Of a stretch of 9,761 nt of DNA, positions 1 to 6,947 are shown in pieces. The notes under the pieces are model-generated. The model saw only the letters and a list, made by a program, of their open reading frames with translations. It ran no database searches and was not told the DNA's origin. Source of the DNA: an uncultured Eubacteriales bacterium (GTDB lineage Bacteria > Bacillota > Clostridia > Peptostreptococcales > Anaerovoracaceae). Position 1 is the first letter of the stretch. The number at the start of each line of letters is the position of its first letter. The stretch covers positions 1-9,761 of the forward strand of contig CADBSP010000124.1 in assembly GCA_902797405.1 (NCBI GenBank), in the 5' to 3' direction. The position numbers were made by a program, and so were the translations under genes.

Positions 1-1104
1 CTTGACATAGTCGCCGGTACTAATGAGATCATCTATTTCCTTCCACTTCGCTTCGCCAACAAATGTTTTAACTAGAATACTATCGCGCTTGTCGGTGATC
101 ATTAGCTTTACCATCATGCTTCCGCTATTGAAAACAACCATCTCCTTGGCAAAAACAATCCCACCTGTTACGACGGTTTCCATAGCAGGTAAAATATCTC
201 CAATAGGAATAGCATCTCCTACAATAGCTTTTCCTCCGAGGATTACATTTCCGACAGCAGGAGCCTCCTTTGCTCTTCGTTTAGCAAAGAAATCATTTCG
301 TTTCCTGGCTTTTTCCTTTGATTTGTTTACAGGCGCTCCGGTTTGTCCGTTAGGTTCTGTAGCAGAGCTCCCGGGATTTTCCGTACCTTGGTTCTGAAGC
401 GTAGACGACCTGGATGCCTCCAGGTTTTCCCTTGCAGCCTGTAGATCCTTTTCAATAGTATTGTTTTCCAGATTCTTTTCTACTATGCTGTGTCTTTCTT
501 CATCATTTACGAAAAGGACCTTGATTCTGTTACCTTGTTTTACACCTTTGGCTTTTCCTTTGACATCTTCCCCAGAAAAAGATTCAGCAGATGGCAACAG
601 TTTATGAAAATCAGTCTTTAGATCAGATTCGAAAAGGTCAGGAAAATCAGCCTTTATATATGATTCAAATAATGGAGAAATCGTATGGTTGAGTTTTTCT
701 GCCATCACCTTTCCAAGAGCCTTTATTATCACGGTACTGTTTTCAAATCCAACATCTTCCTTAGATCCATTGTAGATTATGTTCTCCGTGACAGCGCGGT
801 ATTCACCATTGGCTTTCTCAATCATCTTTGGGAGATAGAGCGACAAATACTCTTCCTCAGTCTGAACCATATTTCGATGATCATATATAAACTCAACATC
901 CTGAATCTCAGGAATGCCAGATGCAATAATTGCTTTTATCTTTCTCTCGCTAATAATGGGAATGACAAAATTAAGTGCCAACTTTATAGTCAGCACTCCT
1001 GTATTCTTTTTCATTACAGCCTCTTGGATTTCCAGATGATATTCGTCTTTTCTATCTTCACCCAAAAGGTTCCAATCTATATTTTTATCAAATAAGTCAC
1101 GCAT
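1..1104 (-). CDS. polC: DNA polymerase III alpha subunit, PolC type (N-terminal 368 codons, runs off window)
   Basis: PolC is the replicative DNA polymerase of low-GC Gram-positive bacteria, with a built-in 3'-5' exonuclease. The minus frame from ATG at 1104 is open through base 1 with no stop, giving exactly 368 codons, so the gene is cut by the window edge. Residues about 1-170 look like the poorly conserved N-terminal domain. Residues about 175-300 form a charged, low-complexity linker rich in K, E, N and S (for example KSKEKARKRN near 261-270). Residues about 311-368 resemble the start of the PolC OB-fold region: GGIVFAKE, then LMITDKRDSILVKTF, which matches the family's 'ITDyTdSIxVKxF' pattern. 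Polymerase, PHP and exonuclease domains would lie outside the window. A TGA in frame four codons upstream makes ATG 1104 the first usable ATG. Its ribosome binding site is weak (GTGAGA, 10 nt upstream). The location after ispG is the classical Firmicutes position and strongly supports the call. Confidence 0.9.
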   Translation of the reverse strand, partial: MRDLFDKNIDWNLLGEDRKDEYHLEIQEAVMKKNTGVLTIKLALNFVIPIISERKIKAIIASGIPEIQDVEFIYDHRNMVQTEEEYLSLYLPKMIEKANGEYRAVTENIIYNGSKEDVGFENSTVIIKALGKVMAEKLNHTISPLFESYIKADFPDLFESDLKTDFHKLLPSAESFSGEDVKGKAKGVKQGNRIKVLFVNDEERHSIVEKNLENNTIEKDLQAARENLEASRSSTLQNQGTENPGSSATEPNGQTGAPVNKSKEKARKRNDFFAKRRAKEAPAVGNVILGGKAIVGDAIPIGDILPAMETVVTGGIVFAKEMVVFNSGSMMVKLMITDKRDSILVKTFVGEAKWKEIDDLISTGDYVK

Positions 1105-1184
1105 ATTATATTTGTCTCACTATTTGTTATACTCCAGATAATAATAATGATTTCAGTATTCAGTTTTAAGTTGGTATAGGTTTA

Positions 1185-2261
1185 TCATCTTGTCTCGGAT
1201 TTTATCAAATCAATCAGGCCATCAACCAGCTCATTCTCCGGTAAGGACTTTATAACTTCACCCTTTGCTATAAGGATTCCTTTACCCTTTCCCCCTGCGA
1301 TTCCGTAGTCAGCTTCTTTCGCTTCTCCCGGACCATTTACGACGCAGCCCATAACTGCAATCTTTAGCCCCGAAGGAATGTCATTGGATATAACAGGATC
1401 CAATAACCTTCTTTCTACTTCTTCCGCAAGTCCCTTTAAATCAACCTCCGTTCTTCCGCAGGTTGGACATGAAATCAAATTGAATTTTGATTCTCTTATA
1501 CCGAGGGATTCCAAAATCTCTTTTGCAAGGATCACTTCTTCTATTGGATCAGCTGTCAAAGATACTCTAAGCGTATCTCCGATTCCGTTTAGAAGCAGGC
1601 TTCCGATTCCAATAGCTGATTTAACCTTACCTCTTCTAACTGTTCCAGCTTCCGTAATCCCTACATGTATTGGGTGGTTAGTTCTTTCCGAAAGAATAAG
1701 ATGAGCATCATAGTTCATGGAAATATCGGAAGACTTAATGGAAACAACCAGGTCATCATATCCCATATCTTCGATCAAGGAAAGATTCCTGAGTGCACTC
1801 TCGGCCAAGCCTTCTGCATTCACTCCCTGGTGCTTCTCAATTATGTCCTTTTCCAACGAACCGGAATTAACTCCTACTCTAATCGGTATTCCCGCGGCCT
1901 TTGCTTCATTAACGACTGCCTCAACTCGTGTTATATCTCCGATATTTCCGGGATTGATTCTGATTTTATCAGCACCGGCCTTTATAGCAGAAATTGCGAG
2001 TCTATAATCAAAATGAATGTCCGCAACCAAAGGAATATCTGTACGTCTTCTTATCTTTGCCAGAGTTTCCGCGGACTCTTCATCGGGAATTGCAATTCTT
2101 ACAATCTCGCAACCGGCGTTTTCCAAAGCCTCGATCTGAGAGAAAAGCGCATTCTCGTCCCTGGAACTCACGTTGGTCATGGATTGAATTGCAATCGGAT
2201 TTTCTCCTCCGATTGAGCATCTTCCAATATTAACTGTTTTTGTAGTTCTCCTCTTTATCAT
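1185..2261 (-). CDS. ispG: 4-hydroxy-3-methylbut-2-en-1-yl diphosphate synthase (flavodoxin-type IspG/GcpE)
   Basis: This enzyme converts methylerythritol cyclodiphosphate to HMBPP, the penultimate step of the MEP isoprenoid pathway, in the cytoplasm using a [4Fe-4S] cluster. The protein has 358 residues, normal for the bacterial two-domain form without the plant insertion. The N-terminal part has the TIM-barrel landmarks IQSMTNVSSRD (25-35), PLVADIHFDYRLA (77-89), KIRINPGNIG (99-108) and IRVGVNSGSLE (127-137). The C-terminal part carries the cluster ligands: Cys265 and Cys268 in SCPTCGRTE, Cys306 in MGCVVNGPGE, and Glu313. Start ATG 2261 lies 6 bp after the rseP stop. The TAAGGA preceding it overlaps that stop with a short 3-nt spacer, so translation is probably coupled to rseP. 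It is followed by polC after 80 bp. With dxr it supplies isoprenoid precursors used by uppS in the same cluster. Confidence 0.97.
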   Translation of the reverse strand: MIKRRTTKTVNIGRCSIGGENPIAIQSMTNVSSRDENALFSQIEALENAGCEIVRIAIPDEESAETLAKIRRRTDIPLVADIHFDYRLAISAIKAGADKIRINPGNIGDITRVEAVVNEAKAAGIPIRVGVNSGSLEKDIIEKHQGVNAEGLAESALRNLSLIEDMGYDDLVVSIKSSDISMNYDAHLILSERTNHPIHVGITEAGTVRRGKVKSAIGIGSLLLNGIGDTLRVSLTADPIEEVILAKEILESLGIRESKFNLISCPTCGRTEVDLKGLAEEVERRLLDPVISNDIPSGLKIAVMGCVVNGPGEAKEADYGIAGGKGKGILIAKGEVIKSLPENELVDGLIDLIKSETR

Positions 2262-2267
2262 GAATCC

Positions 2268-3281
2268 TTATCCGAATAACTTTAGAATATCATTTCCGGC
2301 AACAAATATTGCAAATGCGATTAAAAGCACCATACCTATCGCATGCACCTTTCCTTCGATGCTATCACTTATGGCTTTACCTGTAATCAATCGAATTATT
2401 ACGAAGATGATTCTTCCTCCATCCAATGCAGGGAATGGAAGGAGATTGAACAATGCCAGATTTAAACTTATTATCGCAACCAAATAAACGAAGTATAGGC
2501 CGCCATAGGACGTCGTTTCACTTACTATTTGTACCATCCCGATTGGACCGCTAACCTGCTCCATAACATTTTCGGATTTGAACAATTCCTTCAAGGAACT
2601 AAATAGTGCCCCAAAAAGATCTACTGTCGCCTTGGCTCCATTTTTTATGGCAGCTGCAGGATTATGAACTATGGAAGCTTCTATTCCAATCTTATACTCT
2701 CCGTCTGAATTCTTTTCTGGAGTCACCAGAAATGATTCTCTCTGTCCGCTTCGCTTTACCGTGACTGTAATTGGCGATCCATCGCTCAACTTCAAATCTA
2801 AAGCATCAATTACATCTGCCCAACTGTCTGTTTCAATCTCTTCAACTGCAACGATGGTGTCTCCCCCTCTGATTCCGGCATTATAGGCGGGACCGCCCTC
2901 GGTTACACCGGCCAAAGTGTTCGAAATAATTCCACCTACACCAGCGACAATAGAAAGAGCAATAAAGGCGATAAAGATATTCATCCCTGCACCTGCTAAA
3001 AGAATGATTATCTTTTGCCACCATCTTTTATTGTTAAATGCCCTGGGGTTATCCTCTGATTCCTCTGTATCTTCACCTTCCATGGCGCAATATCCACCTA
3101 AAGGAATTGCCCTTATTGAATAAAGCGTTTCTTTACCTTGCTTTTTAAAAATGGCTGGTCCCATTCCAAATGCAAACTCGTTGACCTGAACGCCAAAGGC
3201 TTTTGCTGCAATAAAATGTCCCAATTCATGAGGGAAAATCAAAAAGACAAACAGCAGAACCATGAGTAAAATCGTAATCAT
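2268..3281 (-). CDS. rseP: RIP metalloprotease RseP (site-2 protease, M50 family, one PDZ domain)
   Basis: RseP is an intramembrane zinc protease that cleaves membrane-anchored anti-sigma factors and leftover signal peptides. The B. subtilis counterpart is RasP. The 337-residue protein starts with a hydrophobic segment holding the zinc-binding HExxH motif (His18, Glu19, His22 in PHELGHF). A second membrane segment spans about 90-118. A single PDZ domain at about 122-200 contains GGPAYNAGIRGGDTIVAV. A C-terminal membrane region holds NLLPFPALDGGR (279-290), with Asp287 as the third zinc ligand, followed by a last hydrophobic segment at about 312-328. VSGPIGMVQ (243-251) is also typical of the family. 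The length fits the compact clostridial form with one PDZ domain. Start ATG 3281 has an excellent ribosome binding site, AAAGGAGG, at good spacing. It lies between dxr and ispG as in most Firmicutes. Its actual substrate cannot be told from this window. Confidence 0.96.
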   Translation of the reverse strand: MITILLMVLLFVFLIFPHELGHFIAAKAFGVQVNEFAFGMGPAIFKKQGKETLYSIRAIPLGGYCAMEGEDTEESEDNPRAFNNKRWWQKIIILLAGAGMNIFIAFIALSIVAGVGGIISNTLAGVTEGGPAYNAGIRGGDTIVAVEEIETDSWADVIDALDLKLSDGSPITVTVKRSGQRESFLVTPEKNSDGEYKIGIEASIVHNPAAAIKNGAKATVDLFGALFSSLKELFKSENVMEQVSGPIGMVQIVSETTSYGGLYFVYLVAIISLNLALFNLLPFPALDGGRIIFVIIRLITGKAISDSIEGKVHAIGMVLLIAFAIFVAGNDILKLFG

Positions 3282-3335
3282 ATTCTTTCCCTCCTTTCTA
3301 AAACTATATACATATAATATATTATCCCTTAGTTA

Positions 3336-4556
3336 TTAGCACGACTTTGATAATTCACCTGCACGCATTCTGGCCCATTTATCCGCTTCCAAAATCATCT
3401 CTAGCGTGATTCCTTCTTCGGATTTTTCTTCACCTTCAGATATGCAATTTTGGTTTTCCATGTGTTCGTCCATGACTTTTTCAATGATGTCTGCAATGTC
3501 GGTAAATCCTATATATTTATTTAAAAATAGTTCTACCAAAACCTCATTTGCTCCGTTCATTACTGCAGGAATCGTTCCTCTCAACTTTGCGGCTTTTAAC
3601 GCAAGCCCCAGGCATTTAAAGGTTTCAGGATCAGGTTCCTGAAAGGTAAGCGTTCCCGCCTTTCCGAAAAAGTCAAGGCTCTCACATTCGCTTCCCAAAT
3701 CAAGCCTCTCAGGGTAATTAAGTGCTATGCTAATTGGAACCTTCATGTCGGGGGTTCCCAGTTGAGCCAATACTGCTCTGTCGACGAATTCGACGCCGGA
3801 ATGAATGATGCTTTGTGGATGAACTAGAACCTGAATCTTTGATGGAGGAACATCGAATAGATGCATTGCTTCAATTATTTCCAGCCCCTTATTCATCATG
3901 GTTGCCGAGTCTATTGTTATCTTCTTCCCCATGGTCCAATTTGGATGTTTCAATGCCATCTCGGGAGTTACTCTTTTTAATTCTTCCATGGACCATCCTC
4001 TAAATGGCCCACCGGAAGCAGTCAAAAGAATACGTTTTATCTCCTGATTGGGATTTCCCTCCAAGCACTGAAATATAGCGCTATGCTCGCTATCCACCGG
4101 GAGCATTCTCACTCCTTTTTCCCGAGCCTTTTTCATCACAATGTCACCACCCGCAACCAAGGTTTCTTTGTTGGCCAGTGCTATATCATGGCCAGCTTCT
4201 ATTGCGGAAAGCGTCGGAATGAGACCTCTCATTCCCATTAGTGAATTGAGAACGATGTCTGTATCACGACGAGCGATTTCGGAAATTCCTTCTTCTCCGG
4301 ATAGAATCTCTGGAAACCTAGTATTATCGTTTGAAGCATCAAAGGAATCCCTTATCTTTATCAATCGATCCTTAGCATCTTCATTTCCAACTGCTACGAA
4401 GATAGGTCTAAACTCCCGTATTTGATCAACCAGGAGTTCAACATTATCTCCGCATGTAAGTCCTGAAACACAAAACTTGTCAGGGTTTGCTCTAATTATT
4501 TCCAATGCCTGGGTACCGATGGATCCGGTGCTACCCAAGATAGTAATTCTCTTCAT
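3336..4556 (-). CDS. dxr: 1-deoxy-D-xylulose-5-phosphate reductoisomerase
   Basis: Dxr makes 2-C-methyl-D-erythritol 4-phosphate from DXP with NADPH, the committed step of the MEP pathway and the target of fosmidomycin. With the ATG at 4556 the protein has 406 residues and begins MKRITILGSTGSIGTQ, the expected NADPH-binding start. Visible landmarks are NSLMGMRGL (104-112), ALANKETLVAGG (126-137), PVDSEHSAIFQ (153-163) with metal ligands Asp155 and Glu157, LTASGGPFRGW (178-188), HPNWTMGKKITIDSATMMNK (204-223) with the mobile active-site loop, Glu226 in NKGLE, and HPQSIIHSGVEF (246-257). The frame stays open to a TTG at 4577, which would add seven residues (MSLDSIR). That start has only a weak GTGAG-like site, while ATG 4556 has AAGG directly against it, so neither is clearly signalled. 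I chose the ATG because it fits the family N-terminus. An acidic stretch at 374-381 (EGEEKSEE) is a small insertion near the C-terminus. Confidence 0.96.
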   Translation of the reverse strand: MKRITILGSTGSIGTQALEIIRANPDKFCVSGLTCGDNVELLVDQIREFRPIFVAVGNEDAKDRLIKIRDSFDASNDNTRFPEILSGEEGISEIARRDTDIVLNSLMGMRGLIPTLSAIEAGHDIALANKETLVAGGDIVMKKAREKGVRMLPVDSEHSAIFQCLEGNPNQEIKRILLTASGGPFRGWSMEELKRVTPEMALKHPNWTMGKKITIDSATMMNKGLEIIEAMHLFDVPPSKIQVLVHPQSIIHSGVEFVDRAVLAQLGTPDMKVPISIALNYPERLDLGSECESLDFFGKAGTLTFQEPDPETFKCLGLALKAAKLRGTIPAVMNGANEVLVELFLNKYIGFTDIADIIEKVMDEHMENQNCISEGEEKSEEGITLEMILEADKWARMRAGELSKSC

Positions 4557-4647
4557 CCTTATGCTATCTAAACTCAATTAACACTCACTAAAGCTCTGAT
4601 CCTAAGAATAGGCCTAATAACCTGATAATAAAACTCGGCGTGATATT

Positions 4648-5433
4648 CTAATGCTGAAAGACCAACTGCAGATAATAATAAATCGCCGGTGCAGTAAATA
4701 TAATGCTATCGATTCTATCCAATACCCCACCATGACCCGGAATTAGATTACCGTAGTCCTTAATACCTATCTTTCTCTTAAAAGCGGAAGCCGTTAGGTC
4801 TCCCAACTGAGCAAAGATGGATCCAACGACACCCATCAAAACCATGTGCGGGAATATGTCCACTTTTGCTATTAGCGCAAATATTACGCTAAAGAGAACC
4901 GAACCAACCACCCCTCCTAATGCGCCTTCAATTGTTTTCTTCGGAGAGAGAATTGGTGCGAGTTTATGTTTTCCAAAAAAGAATCCGGTGAAATATGCAC
5001 ATGTATCTGTAAAAATCGCAGTTCCAGCTACCACCCAAACAAATATGCCATAGCTACCTTCGTCTATCATGATTATGTGATAGATAAAAAACTCTACGTA
5101 AACTATTCCCAGTATTGTAACCAGCGCATCTTCAGCCCTATGTTTATCCGCTCTAAATATCCCCAGAAATGATGCTATAATCGAAACGACTAACCAGAAC
5201 GTCAGATAATCATGCCTTTCCGGAACCAGGAAGTGAAGCGCATAGAGTAGAATCAAAGCGCCCCAGGCGATAAAGATGTTTCCTGTTACCTTGATATTTG
5301 AGAAGCCTTTAAACAATTCATATACTGCGATTGCGCTTAAAACAAAGGCGGCAATAGCAAGAGGGATTCCTCTAAAAACCAGAATCAAAATAAGCGGAAT
5401 CATTATAAGACCGGATATTATTCTTGTCTTCAT
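4648..5433 (-). CDS. cdsA: Phosphatidate cytidylyltransferase (CDP-diacylglycerol synthase)
   Basis: CdsA is an integral membrane enzyme that makes CDP-diacylglycerol from CTP and phosphatidic acid, the branch point of phospholipid synthesis. The protein has 261 residues and is mostly hydrophobic, with about seven to eight membrane segments (the first at about 5-40, then 52-70, 78-92, 103-123, 128-150, 168-190, 196-212). The C-terminal family signature at 216-243 is intact: SAFKRKIGIKDYGNLIPGHG, then GVLDR and IDS. It includes Lys225-Asp226, His234 and Asp239. SPKKTIEGALGG (163-174), TDTCAYFTG (142-150) and GDLTASAFKR (211-220) are also conserved. Start ATG 5433 has a strong AGGAGG site that contains the uppS stop codon, so the two genes are probably translationally coupled. 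A 91-bp gap separates it from dxr. Confidence 0.96.
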   Translation of the reverse strand: MKTRIISGLIMIPLILILVFRGIPLAIAAFVLSAIAVYELFKGFSNIKVTGNIFIAWGALILLYALHFLVPERHDYLTFWLVVSIIASFLGIFRADKHRAEDALVTILGIVYVEFFIYHIIMIDEGSYGIFVWVVAGTAIFTDTCAYFTGFFFGKHKLAPILSPKKTIEGALGGVVGSVLFSVIFALIAKVDIFPHMVLMGVVGSIFAQLGDLTASAFKRKIGIKDYGNLIPGHGGVLDRIDSIIFTAPAIYYYLQLVFQH

Positions 5434-5437
5434 TCTG

Positions 5438-5444
5438 TCCTCCT
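5438..5444 (-). promoter_or_regulatory. cdsA ribosome binding site overlapping the uppS stop codon
   Basis: AGGAGGA on the minus strand lies 4 nt before the cdsA ATG at 5433. Its first two bases are part of the uppS TAG (5445-5443). Ribosomes finishing uppS can load directly on cdsA, which suggests translational coupling. Confidence 0.7.
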
Positions 5445-6183
5445 ATCGTCCTCCGAATCGTCTCTCTCTTTTCCCAAATTTTTCGATTATCTCTTTAAAC
5501 TCATCAGGCGAAAAATCAGGCCACAATGTGTCTGTAAAAGCAAGTTCACTATATGCAGATTGCCAAAGAAGGAAATTCGAAAGCCTTTCTTCTCCGCTGG
5601 TTCTGATGATTAAATCCGGATCCGGAACATTTCCGTTCTCATCACCGGTATATAAATGCCTGGCTATATCCTCCTCGGTTATTTCCTCTAAATCATCTCC
5701 CTTTGATACAATATCAAAGAATCGCTCATTCATAAGGTCGTTTACGGCTCTAAGTATTTCAGCTCTGCCTCCGTAATTAAGCGCTATGTTGAATTGCATT
5801 CCGGTATTGTTCTTAGTGGTTTTAATTGTCTGATCCAGGCTGGACTTTGCGTCATCCGGAATTACAGTGTAGTCACCAAGCACTCTGACTCTAACATTCT
5901 TCTCATGAAGTTCTGCCAAATCTCTCGCAACAAACTTAACCAGGAGACCGAATATTCCTGAGACTTCCTCAAAGTCTCTCTTCCAATTCTCCGTAGAGAA
6001 AGCGTAGACAGTAAGGTATTTAATACCCATGTCAGATGCGGTTCTTACAATCTCTTTCATGGATTCCATACCCGCATTGTGCCCCATGAGTCGCGGCATC
6101 ATATGTTTCTTGGCCCAACGACCATTTCCATCCATTATTATTGCTACATGCACAGGTAGATTTAGATTAGCATTTTCGGACAA
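5443..6183 (-). CDS. uppS: Isoprenyl transferase (undecaprenyl diphosphate synthase)
   Basis: UppS adds isopentenyl units in cis to farnesyl diphosphate to make undecaprenyl diphosphate, the lipid carrier for peptidoglycan and other wall polymers. With the start used here the protein has 246 residues. It has IIMDGNGRWAKK (15-26) with catalytic Asp18, AFSTENWKR (61-69), NIALNYGGRAEI (132-143) and the C-terminal substrate-binding block at 186-225, including DPDLIIRTSGEERLSNF with Arg194 and Arg200, and metal-binding Glu213 in QSAYSE. The frame can begin at GTG 6192, but GAGGTG at 6195-6190 covers that codon and sits 6 nt before TTG 6183, the expected ribosome binding site spacing. I therefore prefer TTG 6183. 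GTG 6192 would give 249 residues and cannot be excluded. The stop codon overlaps the cdsA ribosome binding site. Product identity is certain at family level; chain length (C55) is inferred from family and context. Confidence 0.96.
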   Translation of the reverse strand: MSENANLNLPVHVAIIMDGNGRWAKKHMMPRLMGHNAGMESMKEIVRTASDMGIKYLTVYAFSTENWKRDFEEVSGIFGLLVKFVARDLAELHEKNVRVRVLGDYTVIPDDAKSSLDQTIKTTKNNTGMQFNIALNYGGRAEILRAVNDLMNERFFDIVSKGDDLEEITEEDIARHLYTGDENGNVPDPDLIIRTSGEERLSNFLLWQSAYSELAFTDTLWPDFSPDEFKEIIEKFGKRERRFGGR

Positions 6184-6189
6184 AGTATA

Positions 6190-6195
6190 CACCTC
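6190..6195 (-). promoter_or_regulatory. Ribosome binding site that selects the TTG start of uppS
   Basis: GAGGTG on the minus strand lies 6 nt before TTG 6183. It overlaps the alternative GTG start at 6192-6190, which itself has no purine-rich site at proper spacing. This is the reason for choosing TTG. Confidence 0.65.
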
Positions 6196-6237
6196 AAAAT
6201 ATTATTAACGGGATTATCAAAAACCTTCATATCATAG

Positions 6238-6272
6238 AAACCGGGCCATTCACTATTTGTGAACCAGCCCGG
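6238..6272 (-). terminator. GC-rich stem-loop between frr and uppS, weak terminator or processing site
   Basis: CCGGGC (6241-6246) pairs with GCCCGG (6267-6272). After a small internal loop, TTCAC (6249-6253) pairs with GTGAA (6259-6263) around a 5-nt loop. In the minus direction the stem is followed only by TTTCT, too poor a T-tract for a strong intrinsic terminator. It begins 27 bp after the frr stop and ends about 55 bp before uppS. It may partly terminate, or may protect the upstream pyrH-frr message. Confidence 0.45.
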
Positions 6273-6299
6273 CAAAAGTTCAATGATTGGATTCAGTCC

Positions 6300-6848
6300 T
6301 TAGACCTCCATTACTTCCTTTTCTTTTTCTGCAACTATTGCATCGATGTCTTTTATCGCCTTTTCTATCATCTTTTCGACATCGTCCAATTCGTTGGAAA
6401 GCTCATCTTCGGAGATTTCACCATTCTTCTGCTGTTTCTTTAGTTTATCGATGCTCTCTCTTCTAAGATTTCTAACAGCTACCTTTGTTTCCTCTCCCAT
6501 TTTCTTTATGGTCTTAGTGAGTTCCACACGTCTCTCTTCAGTGAGCTGTGGGATAGCGAGTCTAATATTTTTTCCGTCGTTAGATGGAGTAATTCCGATG
6601 TCGGCAATATTAATGGCCTTCTCAATATCAGTAATAGTCTTTGGATCAAACGGCGTAATCATGAGCGTCCTAGGATCCGGTGTGCTGATATTGGACATCT
6701 GCTTAAGTGGAGTCGGTGTTCCATAATAGTCAACTACAACTCTATCTAAAAGTGCAGCATTTGCGCGCCCTGCTCTAACAGTGTTAAGGTCGCCTTTTAG
6801 AACTTCTTTACTCTTTTCTATTCTTTCTTCAACAGTTTTATTAGCCAT
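6300..6848 (-). CDS. frr: Ribosome recycling factor
   Basis: RRF acts with EF-G to split the post-termination ribosome so that its subunits can be reused. With ATG 6848 the protein has 182 residues, close to the usual 185. It shows the two-domain pattern: a long helix with LNTVRAGRANAALLDRVVVD (21-40), then YYGTPTPLKQMSNIS (41-55), the small beta domain with PFDPKTITDIEKAI (66-79) and NDGKNIRLAIPQLTEERR (90-107), and the helical return with VAVRNLRRESIDKLKK (123-138). The frame extends to a TTG at 6860, but that codon overlaps the GGAGGA ribosome binding site at 6858-6853, which serves ATG 6848 with a 4-nt spacer. The shorter start is therefore preferred. It follows pyrH after 99 bp, the standard order in most bacteria. 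Confidence 0.97.
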   Translation of the reverse strand: MANKTVEERIEKSKEVLKGDLNTVRAGRANAALLDRVVVDYYGTPTPLKQMSNISTPDPRTLMITPFDPKTITDIEKAINIADIGITPSNDGKNIRLAIPQLTEERRVELTKTIKKMGEETKVAVRNLRRESIDKLKKQQKNGEISEDELSNELDDVEKMIEKAIKDIDAIVAEKEKEVMEV

Positions 6849-6852
6849 AATA

Positions 6853-6858
6853 TCCTCC
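6853..6858 (-). promoter_or_regulatory. Ribosome binding site that selects ATG 6848 of frr
   Basis: GGAGGA on the minus strand (complement of tcctcc) precedes ATG 6848. The in-frame TTG at 6860 overlaps this site, so it is unlikely to be the start. Confidence 0.75.
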
Positions 6859-6947
6859 AAATCAATAAATCAATAATGACCTTCTATTCGATAAGCTATT
6901 AGCATTGATATGCCATCCCTGGTAATGATGTGCCGCAAGCTTCTCTT

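Noticed and set aside
685..1095. 136-codon plus-strand open frame
   Set aside because: It lies entirely antisense to the polC frame, has no recognisable domain, and reads as cysteine- and isoleucine-rich shadow sequence.
1117..1127. 11-mer TCACTATTTGT in the polC-ispG gap and again at 6250-6260 in the frr-uppS gap
   Set aside because: Two copies of an AT-rich 11-mer in about 10 kb, one being half of a hairpin and the other not, look like chance.
1665..2216. 183-codon plus-strand open frame
   Set aside because: It is fully antisense to ispG, whose conserved motifs are unambiguous; no plausible ribosome binding site or family.
3314..3325. Perfect 12-bp palindrome ATAATATATTAT between dxr and rseP, possible internal promoter
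   Set aside because: It consists only of A and T in an AT-rich 54-bp gap, and I could not find a credible -35 element at 16-18 bp.
5276..5776. 166-codon plus-strand open frame across the uppS-cdsA junction
   Set aside because: It is antisense to two conserved genes and shows no family features.
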